Shown in pieces: positions 42,739-51,691 of a DNA stretch of 64,000 nt (within the stretch, counting starts at the first letter, position 1; every line of letters begins with the position of its first letter). The position numbers were made by a program, and so were the translations under genes. The stretch is from Robiginitalea aurantiaca. GTDB lineage: Bacteria > Bacteroidota > Bacteroidia > Flavobacteriales > Flavobacteriaceae. The DNA lies in assembly GCF_030380815.1 (NCBI RefSeq), contig NZ_JAUDUY010000003.1, positions 496,001 to 560,000 of the forward strand. The letters are read 5' to 3'. Below the pieces are notes generated by a model that did no database searches, had not been told where the DNA came from, and worked only from the letters and a program-made list of their open reading frames with translations.

Positions 42739-44040
42739 ATGTCTGGAATCGTAGCTATCGTGGGAAGGCCCAATGTCGGCAAATCCACCCTCTTTAATCG
42801 GATGATACAGAGGCGGGAGGCCATTGTGGATTCTGTGAGCGGGGTCACCCGTGACCGACATTACGGCAAAAGTGACTGGAACGGCAAGGAATTTTCCCTT
42901 ATCGATACGGGGGGGTATGTTGTGGGCAGCGAAGATGTTTTTGAAAAGGAAATCGACCGTCAGGTAGAACTGGCCATAGCCGAAGCGGATGCCATTTTTT
43001 TTATGGTAGATGCGGAGACGGGCATTACCGGGATGGATGAGGATGTTGCCCGCCTGCTTCGCAAGGTAGAAAAACCGGTATTTCTGGTCGTCAACAAAGT
43101 GGACAATGCGAAACGGCGGGAAGACGCTGTCGAGTTTTACAATCTGGGCCTTGGGGAAATCTATCCGATCTCCAGTATAAACGGCAGTGGCACGGGAGAA
43201 CTCCTCGATGCCCTGGCCCTTGTTTTGCCGGATGCTGCGCTCCCTGAGGACGATCTCCCCCGCTTTGCGGTTGTGGGTCGGCCCAATGCAGGTAAATCTT
43301 CTTTTATAAATGCCCTCTTAGGGGAGGAAAGGTATATTGTCACCGATGTCGCCGGAACTACCCGGGACAGTATTGACACTACCTATAACCGATTCGGGTT
43401 TGATTTTAAGCTCGTGGATACAGCAGGAATTCGTCGAAAGGCCAAGGTGAAGGAGGATTTGGAGTTCTACTCGGTCATGCGCTCGGTCAGAACTATTGAG
43501 CATTCGGATGTCTGTCTTCTGCTGCTCGATGCAACCCGGGGTTTCGACGGACAGGTACAGAACATATTCTGGCTGGCCCAACGGAACAATAAAGGAATTG
43601 TCATTCTGGTCAACAAATGGGATCTGGTAGAGAAGGATACGGATTCTGTAAAGGAGTTTACAAGACACATCAAAGAGGTCATTTCACCTTTTACGGATGT
43701 ACCCATCGTATTTATTTCTGTGAAGAATAAGCAGCGGGTCCTCAAGGCGCTGGAAACGGCCGTGGAGGTTTACCACAATCGAGCCCGGCGTGTTCCGACC
43801 AGCAAACTGAACGACATTATGCTGCCGATCATAGAAAGGAGGCCGCCTCCTTCCTTAAAAGGCAAATACGTCAAGATCAAGTTCTGTACGCAGTTGCCAA
43901 CAAACTACCCTCAGTTTGCATTTTTCTGTAACCTGCCTCAGTACGTAAAGGATCCCTATAAGCGTTTTTTGGAGAATCAAATCCGGGAGCACTTTGATTT
44001 TACAGGTGTCCCCATAAGTATATTTATGCGTAAGAAATAA
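42739..44040 (+). CDS. der: ribosome assembly GTPase Der (EngA)
   Basis: Essential GTPase of 50S maturation with two tandem G domains and a KH-like C-terminal domain. 433 residues. Domain 1: GRPNVGKST (8-16), DTGGYV, NKVD. Domain 2: GRPNAGKSS (about 179-187), [24 protein letters not shown]-terminal part: [20 protein letters not shown] and the last PISIFMRKK. Own promoter at 42715; a T-rich hairpin follows at 44121. Confidence 0.97.
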   Translation: MSGIVAIVGRPNVGKSTLFNRMIQRREAIVDSVSGVTRDRHYGKSDWNGKEFSLIDTGGYVVGSEDVFEKEIDRQVELAIAEADAIFFMVDAETGITGMDEDVARLLRKVEKPVFLVVNKVDNAKRREDAVEFYNLGLGEIYPISSINGSGTGELLDALALVLPDAALPEDDLPRFAVVGRPNAGKSSFINALLGEERYIVTDVAGTTRDSIDTTYNRFGFDFKLVDTAGIRRKAKVKEDLEFYSVMRSVRTIEHSDVCLLLLDATRGFDGQVQNIFWLAQRNNKGIVILVNKWDLVEKDTDSVKEFTRHIKEVISPFTDVPIVFISVKNKQRVLKALETAVEVYHNRARRVPTSKLNDIMLPIIERRPPPSLKGKYVKIKFCTQLPTNYPQFAFFCNLPQYVKDPYKRFLENQIREHFDFTGVPISIFMRKK

Positions 44041-44120
44041 AGGCAGGACCGCTCTGGAATTTTGGGAACATGCGGACTGTCCCTGCGGTTGATGTAATAT
44101 TCATGCAGACTCCTGGTATC

Positions 44121-44140
44121 AGGTTAATAAACCTTTTTTT
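44121..44140 (+). terminator. weak intrinsic terminator after der
   Basis: AGGTT-AATA-AACCT with a seven-T tract, 80 nt after the der stop. The 5-bp stem is short, so termination may be partial. Confidence 0.55.
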
Positions 44141-44200
44141 AAAATCCCGGGACCTTTACATAAAGTGAAGGGTTTTCTGCCTGACCTTTCAATGAAGGTG

Positions 44201-45004
44201 TTACCATCCTCCTGAGGCACCGCCACCGCCAAAACCGCCACCGCCAAAGCCACCGCCAAAGCCGCCTCCACCAAAGCCACCACCGCTGCCAAAGCCACCG
44301 CCGGAGCCACCGGAACGTCCCATATTGCTGAGGATGATCATGTCCCAAATATCGAGACCCCGTCCTTTGCGACCGCGGTTTCCTCCGCCTCCCCTTTTAT
44401 TACGGGAAGCGAGGATGATAATGATGATGATAAAAATGATAAAAGGAAGCATAGCTCCGAATGGGAATCCCTGATCGGAATTCACTTTCGGGGGAGTGGT
44501 AAACTGTCCGGTGAGTACCTGAAAAATAGCGTCAGCGCCCTTATCGAGGCCGGCGTAATAATCACCACCTCGGAATTCGGGGATAATAATCGTTTCGATA
44601 ATACGCTTCGAAAGGGCATCGGTCAGGAATTCCTCGACCCCATAGCCTGTATTAATCGCAATCCTTCGGTCATCACGTGCCAGGAGGATCAGGATTCCAT
44701 TATCTTCTTTTTCCTGTCCGATTCCCCAGGCCTCTCCCCATTGGGCACCCAGATATTGTATGTTTTCGCCCTCAGTAGAACTGATAATGGCCATGACAAT
44801 CTGTGTAGAGGTGCTGTCCGAATACCGGATAAGCTTCTGCTCCAGGCTCGATTTCTGCCCTGCGTCCAGCAAACCAATATAATCGTATACACTGGTCTGT
44901 TGTGTGAGCGGCGGTTTTGGCGGGATTTCATATTGGGCACTGGCCGGTAAAACCAGCAGCAAAAAAATAATAATTGGTGCGGCTTTAGCCTTTAGAAATC
45001 TCAT
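44201..45004 (-). CDS. TPM domain protein (YgcG-like), membrane-anchored, glycine-rich tail
   Basis: 267 residues. A signal peptide (ends PASAQ) precedes the TPM/thylakoid-lumen-type domain: VYDYIGLLDAGQKSSLEQKL, QIVMAIISSTEG, GIGQEKEDNGILILLARDDR and GVEEFLTDALSKRII. A transmembrane helix (about 185-205) follows, then a basic GNRGRKGRG segment and a tail made almost only of Gly, Phe and Ser (GGFG-type repeats). The family is linked to photosystem repair in plants and to the cell envelope in bacteria. Its first 20 nt overlap the upstream TPM gene. Third TPM/LemA member of the run 46035-44201. Confidence 0.88.
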   Translation of the reverse strand: MRFLKAKAAPIIIFLLLVLPASAQYEIPPKPPLTQQTSVYDYIGLLDAGQKSSLEQKLIRYSDSTSTQIVMAIISSTEGENIQYLGAQWGEAWGIGQEKEDNGILILLARDDRRIAINTGYGVEEFLTDALSKRIIETIIIPEFRGGDYYAGLDKGADAIFQVLTGQFTTPPKVNSDQGFPFGAMLPFIIFIIIIIILASRNKRGGGGNRGRKGRGLDIWDMIILSNMGRSGGSGGGFGSGGGFGGGGFGGGFGGGGFGGGGASGGW

Positions 45005-45422
45005 TGGTCAATTCATTTGTATCCTCTGGATTCCAAGGAAAATGCGCATGTAATTCCTTCCCGGCATTGAGGATGCCGGCAATAATTCCTTCTTTGAAGG
45101 CCCCTTTTTTAAAATGCAACTGAATCTGATCGCGTGTACTATCCCAGAAATTTTCGGGTACCACTGCACATATACCACGATCTCCGCAAATCGCAAACTG
45201 GTGGTCGTGGACGGCGATATAGAGCAATACCCCATTCAGATTCCGTGTATTGTCCATTTTGAGTTCATGGAATAACACCTTGGCCCGTTCCATGGGGTCG
45301 GTACCGGTGCCATTCTCGATATGAACCCTGATTTCCCCTGAAGTATCCTGCTCCGCTTCGCGGATTGCCTGGATGATCTCCTGCTCTTCCGAAGCACTGA
45401 GGAACCGTTCTACTTCGCTCAT
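44985..45422 (-). CDS. TPM domain protein, second copy, no signal peptide
   Basis: 145 residues, one TPM domain: SASEEQEIIQAIREAEQDTS, HIENGTGTDPMERAKVLF, NLNGVLLYIAVHDHQFAICG and a late GIIAGILNAGKELHAHFP. Unlike its neighbour it has no signal peptide, no membrane helix and no glycine-rich tail, so it seems cytoplasmic. Overlaps the following TPM gene by 20 nt and follows LemA by 10 nt: one operon. Confidence 0.88.
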   Translation of the reverse strand: MSEVERFLSASEEQEIIQAIREAEQDTSGEIRVHIENGTGTDPMERAKVLFHELKMDNTRNLNGVLLYIAVHDHQFAICGDRGICAVVPENFWDSTRDQIQLHFKKGAFKEGIIAGILNAGKELHAHFPWNPEDTNELTNEISKG

Positions 45423-45432
45423 GGGGAAACTG

Positions 45433-46035
45433 CTAATTGTTGAAATCGAATTCTACATCAGGGGCATTTTCAGATCCGGGATCTGATTGATAACGAGACA
45501 TCTCCTCAAATCCAAACCAGCCGGCTAGAATTTTATTCGGGAATTTCGTGGTGTGTATGTCATAAACATTGACCGCCTCATTGTACCTGGATCGGGCTAC
45601 ATTAATCCGGTTCTCAGTAGACTCCAACTGGGACTGTAGTTCCAGAAAATTCTGATTGGCCTTAAGGTCGGGATAGCGCTCCACAGTGACAAGCAGTCGC
45701 GAGAGGGCAGAAGAAAGACCTCCCTGTGCCTGCTGAAAGGCAGCCAGATTCTCAGCTGTCAGATTCTCGGGATTGATGGTTGTTGAAGTTGCTTTGGCCC
45801 GCGCTTCAATGACATCCGTAAGGGTTCCCCTTTCGAAGTCAGCAGCGCCCTGAACGGTCTTGACGAGGTTCCCGATAAGGTCGTTACGCCTCTGGTATGC
45901 CGTTTCCACATTTGACCATGCCGTTTTCGCATTTGCTTCATATTCCACGGCCGTATTATTGAAACCTACCGCCCATTGGTAAAAGCCGATTCCTACTACC
46001 AGTATGACTATCAGCGGAATTAACCATTTTTTCAT
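45433..46035 (-). CDS. lemA: LemA family protein
   Basis: 200 residues from the ATG at 46035, where the protein begins MKKWLIPLIVILVVGIGFYQ, a single N-terminal helix; an earlier in-frame ATG at 46113 overlaps the MerR gene and would hide this helix. The LemA core is clear: AKTAWSNVETAYQRRNDLIG, LSSALSRLLVTVERYPDLKA and LESTENRINVARSRYNEAVN. The family forms helical bundles with an unknown envelope role and is often next to TPM or HtpX genes, as here. Confidence 0.93.
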   Translation of the reverse strand: MKKWLIPLIVILVVGIGFYQWAVGFNNTAVEYEANAKTAWSNVETAYQRRNDLIGNLVKTVQGAADFERGTLTDVIEARAKATSTTINPENLTAENLAAFQQAQGGLSSALSRLLVTVERYPDLKANQNFLELQSQLESTENRINVARSRYNEAVNVYDIHTTKFPNKILAGWFGFEEMSRYQSDPGSENAPDVEFDFNN

Positions 46036-46070
46036 AATGTTCTGAATTAAAAAGTGTGTTGCTAAATCGT

Positions 46071-46400
46071 TTAAAGTTGTTCCTTGATTTTTATCAGTTC
46101 CGCTTTTACCCACTCCAGTTTTCGAATAATATCGTAGGTATCCATGCTTTTCTGACGATTCTCCTTTAGGTGGAGCTTTGCACCCTCCAGGGTGAAACCA
46201 CGCTCTTTGACCAGATGATAGATCAATTCGAGATTTTGAATGTCCCTCGGAGTGAATTTGCGATTCCCCTTTGCGTTTTTCTTTGGTTGAAGGACATCGA
46301 ATTCCTTCTCCCAGAAGCGGATCAGGGAAGTGTTCACATCAAAGGCCCTGGCTACCTCGCCAATGCCGTAATATCGCTTTTCCGGTAGGTCTACTTGCAT
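46071..46400 (-). CDS. MerR family transcriptional regulator
   Basis: 109 residues. A MerR winged-helix domain at the N-terminus (YYGIGEVARAFDVNTSLIRF, FDVLQPKKNAKGNRKFTPRD) is followed by one long helix, without an effector domain. It starts with ATG at 46400, overlapping by one base the stop codon of the M23 peptidase gene (TAATG-type junction), so the two are coupled. A role in controlling the envelope genes downstream is possible but not shown. Confidence 0.88.
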   Translation of the reverse strand: MQVDLPEKRYYGIGEVARAFDVNTSLIRFWEKEFDVLQPKKNAKGNRKFTPRDIQNLELIYHLVKERGFTLEGAKLHLKENRQKSMDTYDIIRKLEWVKAELIKIKEQL

Positions 46401-47377
46401 TAATCCAAGGATTGGTTTTCCTGACTGGCATACTTGAGCATATTCTCAAATTCTTCGGCCGTTAAACTGCCGTAGTAAAAGTTAATCGGATTGATGCGTT
46501 CACCGTCTTTCCAAACCTCATAGTGGAGGTGTGGGGCTTCTGAACGCCCAGTGCTTCCGACAAATCCGATGAGGTCTCCGCGCCGGACCTCCTGTCCTCT
46601 TTTTACATTATACCGGCTCAGGTGTGCGTAAATGGTCATGTACCCATATCCGTGCTCAATCCGTATGTGCTTTCCGTAGCCCGAGGCCCGGTTGTCCGCC
46701 CGTGTGATTTTCCCATCTCCGGTAGCATAAATAGGGGTACCCCTTGGGGCGGTGAAATCCATACCCCAGTGCATCTTGCGCGCCTTGGTAAAAGGGTCAG
46801 AACGCCAGCCAAAGCCTGAAGCCATCCGGGTCAGTTCGGCATTGTTTACGGGCTGGATGGCGGGGATGGATGCCAATAATTTTTCCTTTTCCGCAGCAAG
46901 TTTTGTGATTTCGTCCAGCGATCGCGACTGAATAACCATTTGTTTCTGGATGATCTCCATTCGCTTTGTGGTTTCGATAATCATATCCGAATTATTGAAA
47001 CCCTCCAGGGATTTGTACCGGTTTACCCCACCGAATCCAGCTCTTCGCTGCTCTTCGGGAATTGGATTTGCTTCAAAATAAATGCGATAAATATTGTTGT
47101 CCCGCTCTTCAATATTGGCAAGGACCTCATCCATTTGCTGCATTTTGCGATCTAAAATCTCAAATTGCAGTTCATAGTTTTTTACCTCACGCTGAAGGGA
47201 AAGCTCTTTTGGGGTATTTAGGATATTTACATTGAGCAATAGGAGTAAGCCAAGGAATCCGGAAAGTATCGAGCCCGCTGAGAACAGGAGAATGTTCCGG
47301 ATTTTTTTCGACTTTTTAGGTTCGATTTTCCGGTAGGACAAAGTGTCCGGATCGTAATAGTACTTCACCTTAGTCAT
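46400..47377 (-). CDS. M23 family metallopeptidase (LytM-type), membrane-anchored
   Basis: 325 residues. One N-terminal transmembrane helix (about 25-47), a coiled-coil (about 55-170) and a C-terminal peptidase M23 domain. Zinc ligands are present: MHWGMDF (H-x3-D) and PHLHYE. The domain also shows GTPIYATGDGKITRA and GYGKHIRIEHGYGYMTIYAH. Peptidoglycan endopeptidase is the likely activity. First gene of the M23-MerR-LemA-TPM-TPM run; its promoter (47422-47429) is divergent from that of alaS. Confidence 0.93.
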   Translation of the reverse strand: MTKVKYYYDPDTLSYRKIEPKKSKKIRNILLFSAGSILSGFLGLLLLLNVNILNTPKELSLQREVKNYELQFEILDRKMQQMDEVLANIEERDNNIYRIYFEANPIPEEQRRAGFGGVNRYKSLEGFNNSDMIIETTKRMEIIQKQMVIQSRSLDEITKLAAEKEKLLASIPAIQPVNNAELTRMASGFGWRSDPFTKARKMHWGMDFTAPRGTPIYATGDGKITRADNRASGYGKHIRIEHGYGYMTIYAHLSRYNVKRGQEVRRGDLIGFVGSTGRSEAPHLHYEVWKDGERINPINFYYGSLTAEEFENMLKYASQENQSLD

Positions 47378-47392
47378 ATAGGTAATTTATCC

Positions 47393-47429
47393 TATTTTTG
47401 TGCGGTTCCATCCGCTTTAGACAAATATA
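47393..47429. promoter_or_regulatory. overlapping divergent promoters of alaS and the M23 peptidase
   Basis: Plus strand: TATTTTTG (47393-47400) for alaS, leader about 75 nt. Minus strand: TATATTTG (47429-47422) for the M23 gene, leader about 40 nt. No well-spaced TTG was found for either. The two predicted transcripts overlap at their 5' ends. Confidence 0.5.
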
Positions 47430-47478
47430 GAAATTGTTTGGCACAAAATCTGAACTTTAAATAAAGCCTGTATCCCAA

Positions 47479-50100
47479 ATGACTTCCAGTGAAATACGCA
47501 ATCGGTTCCTGACATTTTTCAGTGAAAAAGATCACCGAATCGTCCCGTCTGCACCAATGGTGATGAAGAATGATCCCACCTTGATGTTTACCAATGCGGG
47601 TATGAATCAATTCAAGGAGTATTTTCTCGGGGTCAATACCCCCCAGTACCGCCGGGTTGCGGATACTCAGAAATGCCTGAGGGTAAGCGGTAAACACAAC
47701 GATCTGGAGGAGGTCGGCCACGACACCTACCACCACACCATGTTCGAGATGCTCGGGAACTGGAGTTTCGGGGATTACTTTAAAAAGGAAGCCATTTCCT
47801 GGGCCTGGGAGTTTCTTACAGAGGAATGCGACATCGCTCCGGATCGCCTCTACGCGACCGTATTTGAAGGAAGTAAGGATGGGGACAATCTGCAGCTCGA
47901 TCAGGAAGCCTATGATATCTGGAAGGAGATTCTTCCCAAAGAACGCATCCTGATGGGTTCTAAAAAGGATAATTTCTGGGAAATGGGAGATCAGGGCCCG
48001 GCTGGACCCTGCTCGGAAATCCATGTGGATATCCGTCCGGATGAGGAACGAAAGAAAGTTCCGGGGGCAAGCCTGGTCAATATGGATCACCCCGAGGTCG
48101 TAGAAGTTTGGAATCTCGTGTTTATACAGTTTAACCGTAAAGCGAACGGTACACTCGAGCCGCTTCCGGAACGCCATATCGATACAGGGATGGGCTTTGA
48201 GCGTCTTTGCATGGTCTTGCAGGGTGTGAGGTCCACTTATGATACGGATTTGTTCAGGCCCCTCACCGATGGCATCGAACTGATTTCGAAATACCTCTAC
48301 GGAAAGTCCAGTGAATCCGATGTGGCCATTCGCGTCATTGTAGATCATATCCGGGCAGTTTCCTTTGCCATTGCCGACGGACAACTACCCGGGAATACGG
48401 GTGCGGGTTATGTAATCCGGAGAATCCTCAGGCGCGCCATCAGATATGGGTTTACCTTTTTGAAAATTAAGGAACCCTTTATGCATTATCTGGTGAAAGT
48501 GCTGGTTCGCACCATGGGGGAGGCCTATCCGGAACTAAAAGACCAGCAGCAATTGATCGAGAACGTGATCAGGGAAGAAGAGCTTTCTTTTCTTAAGACC
48601 CTCGAGCAGGGACTTTCTCGACTTGAGCAAATCCTGTCAGGGACCAAAGGCAAAACAATGGACGGAGAAAAGGCCTTCGAACTCTATGACACCTTTGGAT
48701 TTCCGATTGACCTTACCTCTCTAATCCTTAGCGAACGGGGGTACTCCCTGGATGAAGCCGGGTTTCGCAAGGCCATGGAGGCACAGAAATCCCGATCAAA
48801 GGCCGCTTCGGAGGTTTCACGTGAAGACTGGGTGGTCCTCGCTGAAGGGGACACCACGGAATTCCTCGGATACGATCAGTTGGAGGCAGATATTCATATC
48901 CGCAAGTACAGGCGTGTGGATACCAAAAAGGAAGGGGTCTTATATCAACTGGTATTTGACCGCACTCCTTTCTACCCCGAAGGTGGCGGACAGGTAGGGG
49001 ATAAGGGTTACCTGAAAACGGGAGACGGGGAATTATTCTATATAGAGGATACCCGCAAAGAGAACAATGAAATCCTGCATTTTACTAAAACGCTTCCAAA
49101 GGACCTCAAAGACAGTTATACGGCCATCGTCGATGAGAAACAGCGAATGCGAACGGCGCGTAATCATTCGGCTACCCACCTGCTCCACCAGGGTTTGAGA
49201 TTGGTTCTCGGGGATCACGTCGAGCAGAAAGGATCGGCTGTGCATTCCAAATACCTGAGGTTTGATTTTTCTCATTTTGGAAAAATGACCGAAGAAGAAC
49301 TTTGGCTTGTGGAGCAATTTGTCAATGGTCGGATCCGCGCGCGGATCCCGCTTGAAGAACAGCGGGAAATCCCTATGCAACAAGCGATTGACGAAGGCGC
49401 AATTGCGCTTTTCGGAGAGAAATACGGGGATCGGGTACGGACTGTTCGATTTGGAAAGTCCATTGAGCTTTGTGGAGGTACCCATGTAGAAAACACGGCT
49501 GATATCTGGCATTTCAAGATAGTTTCAGAAGGAGCTATAGCCGCGGGAATTCGCAGGATTGAAGCCATAACTTCTGATGCGGTTCAGGCCTATTACGACA
49601 AAAACGACAAGACGCTCGAAGAGATTAAGGGCCTTTTGAGGAATACCTCGGATCCCGTATCGGCCGTTTCCAGTTTGCAGGATGAGAACGCCGGCCTTAA
49701 AAAAGAGCTTGAACTACTGGTTCGCGAGAAATCGCGGTTTATCATGGAAGATCTCAAAGGTCAGGTTAAAGAGGTTGACGGCCTCAAATTCCTGGCGACA
49801 CGTGTAGATTTGGAGGCGGGGGCGATAAAGGACCTGGCCTTCCAGCTCGGATCCGCTTACGATGATCTGTTCTTATTGCTCGCATCTGACCGGGGGGGGA
49901 AAGCGGTCCTCAGCTGCTATATTTCCAAGGAATTGGCAAAAGCGCGTGGTCTGGATGCCGGTAAAATTGTAAGGGAACTCGGCAAACATATCAAAGGCGG
50001 AGGCGGTGGGCAACCGTTCTTCGCTACGGCCGGTGGAAAAGACCCTTCCGGAATCCCCAAAGCCCTGGAGGCTGCAACAGCATTCCTGGCTGCGGATTAA
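47479..50100 (+). CDS. alaS: alanine--tRNA ligase
   Basis: Class II synthetase of 873 residues charging tRNA-Ala. N-terminal catalytic domain with [20 protein letters not shown] and [13 protein letters not shown] (motif 3-like), a helical tRNA domain, and the editing domain with zinc ligands [13 protein letters not shown] and [11 protein letters not shown]. The C-Ala domain ends [20 protein letters not shown]. Full-length and colinear with the family. Followed after 10 nt by the GSCFA gene. Confidence 0.98.
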   Translation: MTSSEIRNRFLTFFSEKDHRIVPSAPMVMKNDPTLMFTNAGMNQFKEYFLGVNTPQYRRVADTQKCLRVSGKHNDLEEVGHDTYHHTMFEMLGNWSFGDYFKKEAISWAWEFLTEECDIAPDRLYATVFEGSKDGDNLQLDQEAYDIWKEILPKERILMGSKKDNFWEMGDQGPAGPCSEIHVDIRPDEERKKVPGASLVNMDHPEVVEVWNLVFIQFNRKANGTLEPLPERHIDTGMGFERLCMVLQGVRSTYDTDLFRPLTDGIELISKYLYGKSSESDVAIRVIVDHIRAVSFAIADGQLPGNTGAGYVIRRILRRAIRYGFTFLKIKEPFMHYLVKVLVRTMGEAYPELKDQQQLIENVIREEELSFLKTLEQGLSRLEQILSGTKGKTMDGEKAFELYDTFGFPIDLTSLILSERGYSLDEAGFRKAMEAQKSRSKAASEVSREDWVVLAEGDTTEFLGYDQLEADIHIRKYRRVDTKKEGVLYQLVFDRTPFYPEGGGQVGDKGYLKTGDGELFYIEDTRKENNEILHFTKTLPKDLKDSYTAIVDEKQRMRTARNHSATHLLHQGLRLVLGDHVEQKGSAVHSKYLRFDFSHFGKMTEEELWLVEQFVNGRIRARIPLEEQREIPMQQAIDEGAIALFGEKYGDRVRTVRFGKSIELCGGTHVENTADIWHFKIVSEGAIAAGIRRIEAITSDAVQAYYDKNDKTLEEIKGLLRNTSDPVSAVSSLQDENAGLKKELELLVREKSRFIMEDLKGQVKEVDGLKFLATRVDLEAGAIKDLAFQLGSAYDDLFLLLASDRGGKAVLSCYISKELAKARGLDAGKIVRELGKHIKGGGGGQPFFATAGGKDPSGIPKALEAATAFLAAD

Positions 50101-50110
50101 ACAGACTCGG

Positions 50111-51061
50111 ATGAAATGGCGAACAGAAGTTGAGGTTGTTAAAGGATCCCGTCCTATTGGCTATAAGGACCAGGTACTTGTTTTAGGTTCTTGTTTCGCA
50201 AATCAATTAGGGGAAAAACTGGACTATTACCAGTTCAGGCATCTGGCCAACCCGTTCGGCGTCCTCTTTCATCCAATTCCCATGGAGCGGCTGCTTCGCA
50301 GGTCCTTAGAAGGAAAACAATTTACTGAAGCAGACCTCTTTGAAAACGAACAGGTTTGGAGATCCCTGGAGGCCCACTCCAGATTGGCTCAAACTTCAAA
50401 AAAGCACACTTTGGATGGAATGAACCAGGCTCTGTTATCCCTGCGGGACAGCCTTCGTAATTCATCCCACCTGGTCTTCACCCTGGGCACTGCATTTGCA
50501 TTCAGGCATCAGAGGACCAATATCCTGGCAGCCAACTGTCACAAGCTGCCTCAGAAGGAGTTTAGGCGTGAACTTACACCTGTTTCTGAGTTAATACGAT
50601 CTCTGGAGTCCACGGTTTCGATGGTACAGGAAATCAACAATTCGTGCCATATCCTGTTTACGGTTTCCCCGGTGCGCCATATCCGGGATGGCCTTGTGGA
50701 AAATCAGCGGAGCAAAGCACACCTGCTAACGGCAGTCCACGAGGTGGTCGATGCAAATCGAATTCACTATTTTCCAGCCTACGAACTGCTAATGGATGAT
50801 TTGCGGGATTATCGATTTTACAACAGGGATCTGATTCATCCTTCGGAGCAGGCCGTGGATTACGTATGGGAAAAATTTATGGACTCCTGGATAGATCAGG
50901 AGGCATTGCCGGTGATGCAACGGGTAACATCGATTCGGAAACAACTCGGACACCGTGTGCTCAATCAGGGATCAGATTCAGTGTCTGAATCCGGGGATGC
51001 GCTTCGGCAAAAAGCAAATGAACTGAAGGAGGAATACCCTTTTATCCATTTTGATCTATGA
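50111..51061 (+). CDS. GSCFA domain protein
   Basis: 316 residues from the ATG at 50111; an in-frame upstream codon at 50006 lies inside alaS and is rejected. The GSCFA signature is literal: LVLGSCFANQLGEKLDYYQF, then NPFGVLFHPIPMERLL, FTLGTAFAFRHQRTNILAAN and YFPAYELLMDDLRDYRFYNR. The family is related to GDSL/SGNH hydrolases, with Ser in GSCF and a late D-x-x-H (RDLIHPS) as catalytic residues. Substrate unknown. Coupled to DUF4230 by an ATGA overlap. Confidence 0.9.
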   Translation: MKWRTEVEVVKGSRPIGYKDQVLVLGSCFANQLGEKLDYYQFRHLANPFGVLFHPIPMERLLRRSLEGKQFTEADLFENEQVWRSLEAHSRLAQTSKKHTLDGMNQALLSLRDSLRNSSHLVFTLGTAFAFRHQRTNILAANCHKLPQKEFRRELTPVSELIRSLESTVSMVQEINNSCHILFTVSPVRHIRDGLVENQRSKAHLLTAVHEVVDANRIHYFPAYELLMDDLRDYRFYNRDLIHPSEQAVDYVWEKFMDSWIDQEALPVMQRVTSIRKQLGHRVLNQGSDSVSESGDALRQKANELKEEYPFIHFDL

Positions 51062-51672
51062 GAAGAGTTATTGTAGGTTTTGTAGTCTGTCTGGCCCTTG
51101 TTTTGGTATATCGTTCCTGCCAGTGGTCCGAAAATACCCGGGAAGGGGTCACCTCTGAATCCGCGCTCATTGCCTCGCAGATCGAACAGGTTTCCAAGTT
51201 GGTGGTTACGGAAGGACATTTTTCCGAGGTCTTTAGTTACGCGGACAGCCGGGAGCTTTTCGGCCCTTTTTTTACAGCGGATAAGCGGGCTCTGGTCGTG
51301 GTTAATGCAAGGGTTACCGTGAGTTATGACCTGAGTGAGCTGTCCTATCGCATCGATTCGCTGAACAAAACCCTCTATATTGAGGACATCCCGGAACCGG
51401 AGATCCGAATTGACCCGGATATCGAGTATTACGATGTCAGTGCGGATTACTTTAACCCTTTTGAAGCAGAGGACTACAACAAGGTCAAGTCCAGAGTGAT
51501 TGCCTCAATTTCAAAAAAAGTCCAGATGTCTACCCTGGAAAGCAATGCCCGTAATCGACTCCTGAGCGAATTGGCTGATTTCTATGTCCTTACACGGTCT
51601 TTGGGCTGGACGCTGGTATATCAGGACCAAAAACTGGAATCCCTGCCTTTCGGGGAACTCCTTCTGGATTAG
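51058..51672 (+). CDS. DUF4230 domain protein, membrane-anchored
   Basis: 204 residues. One N-terminal helix (MRRVIVGFVVCLALVLVYRS) anchors an extracytoplasmic DUF4230 domain: LIASQIEQVSKLVVTEGHFS, KRALVVVNARVTVSYDLSEL, PEPEIRIDPDIEYYDVSADY and NARNRLLSELADFYVLTRSL. A common Bacteroidota and Firmicutes family of unknown role. Its ATG overlaps the GSCFA stop codon; it ends 19 nt before the convergent hydroxylase gene. Confidence 0.88.
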   Translation: MRRVIVGFVVCLALVLVYRSCQWSENTREGVTSESALIASQIEQVSKLVVTEGHFSEVFSYADSRELFGPFFTADKRALVVVNARVTVSYDLSELSYRIDSLNKTLYIEDIPEPEIRIDPDIEYYDVSADYFNPFEAEDYNKVKSRVIASISKKVQMSTLESNARNRLLSELADFYVLTRSLGWTLVYQDQKLESLPFGELLLD

Positions 51673-51691
51673 GAACCTTCCCCGGGTTGAC

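Noticed and set aside
44210-44330. Possible tandem DNA repeat
   Set aside because: It is the Gly-rich tail of the TPM protein; the repetition follows from GGT/GGC codons and has no CRISPR-like spacing.
47392-48384. Open frame of 330 codons antisense to the alaS N-terminus
   Set aside because: alaS is intact here and this frame shows no family motif; it is a shadow frame.
50006-50110. Earlier in-frame start for the GSCFA gene inside alaS
   Set aside because: It would add 35 residues encoded by overlap with alaS, and the GSCFA core begins normally after 50111.
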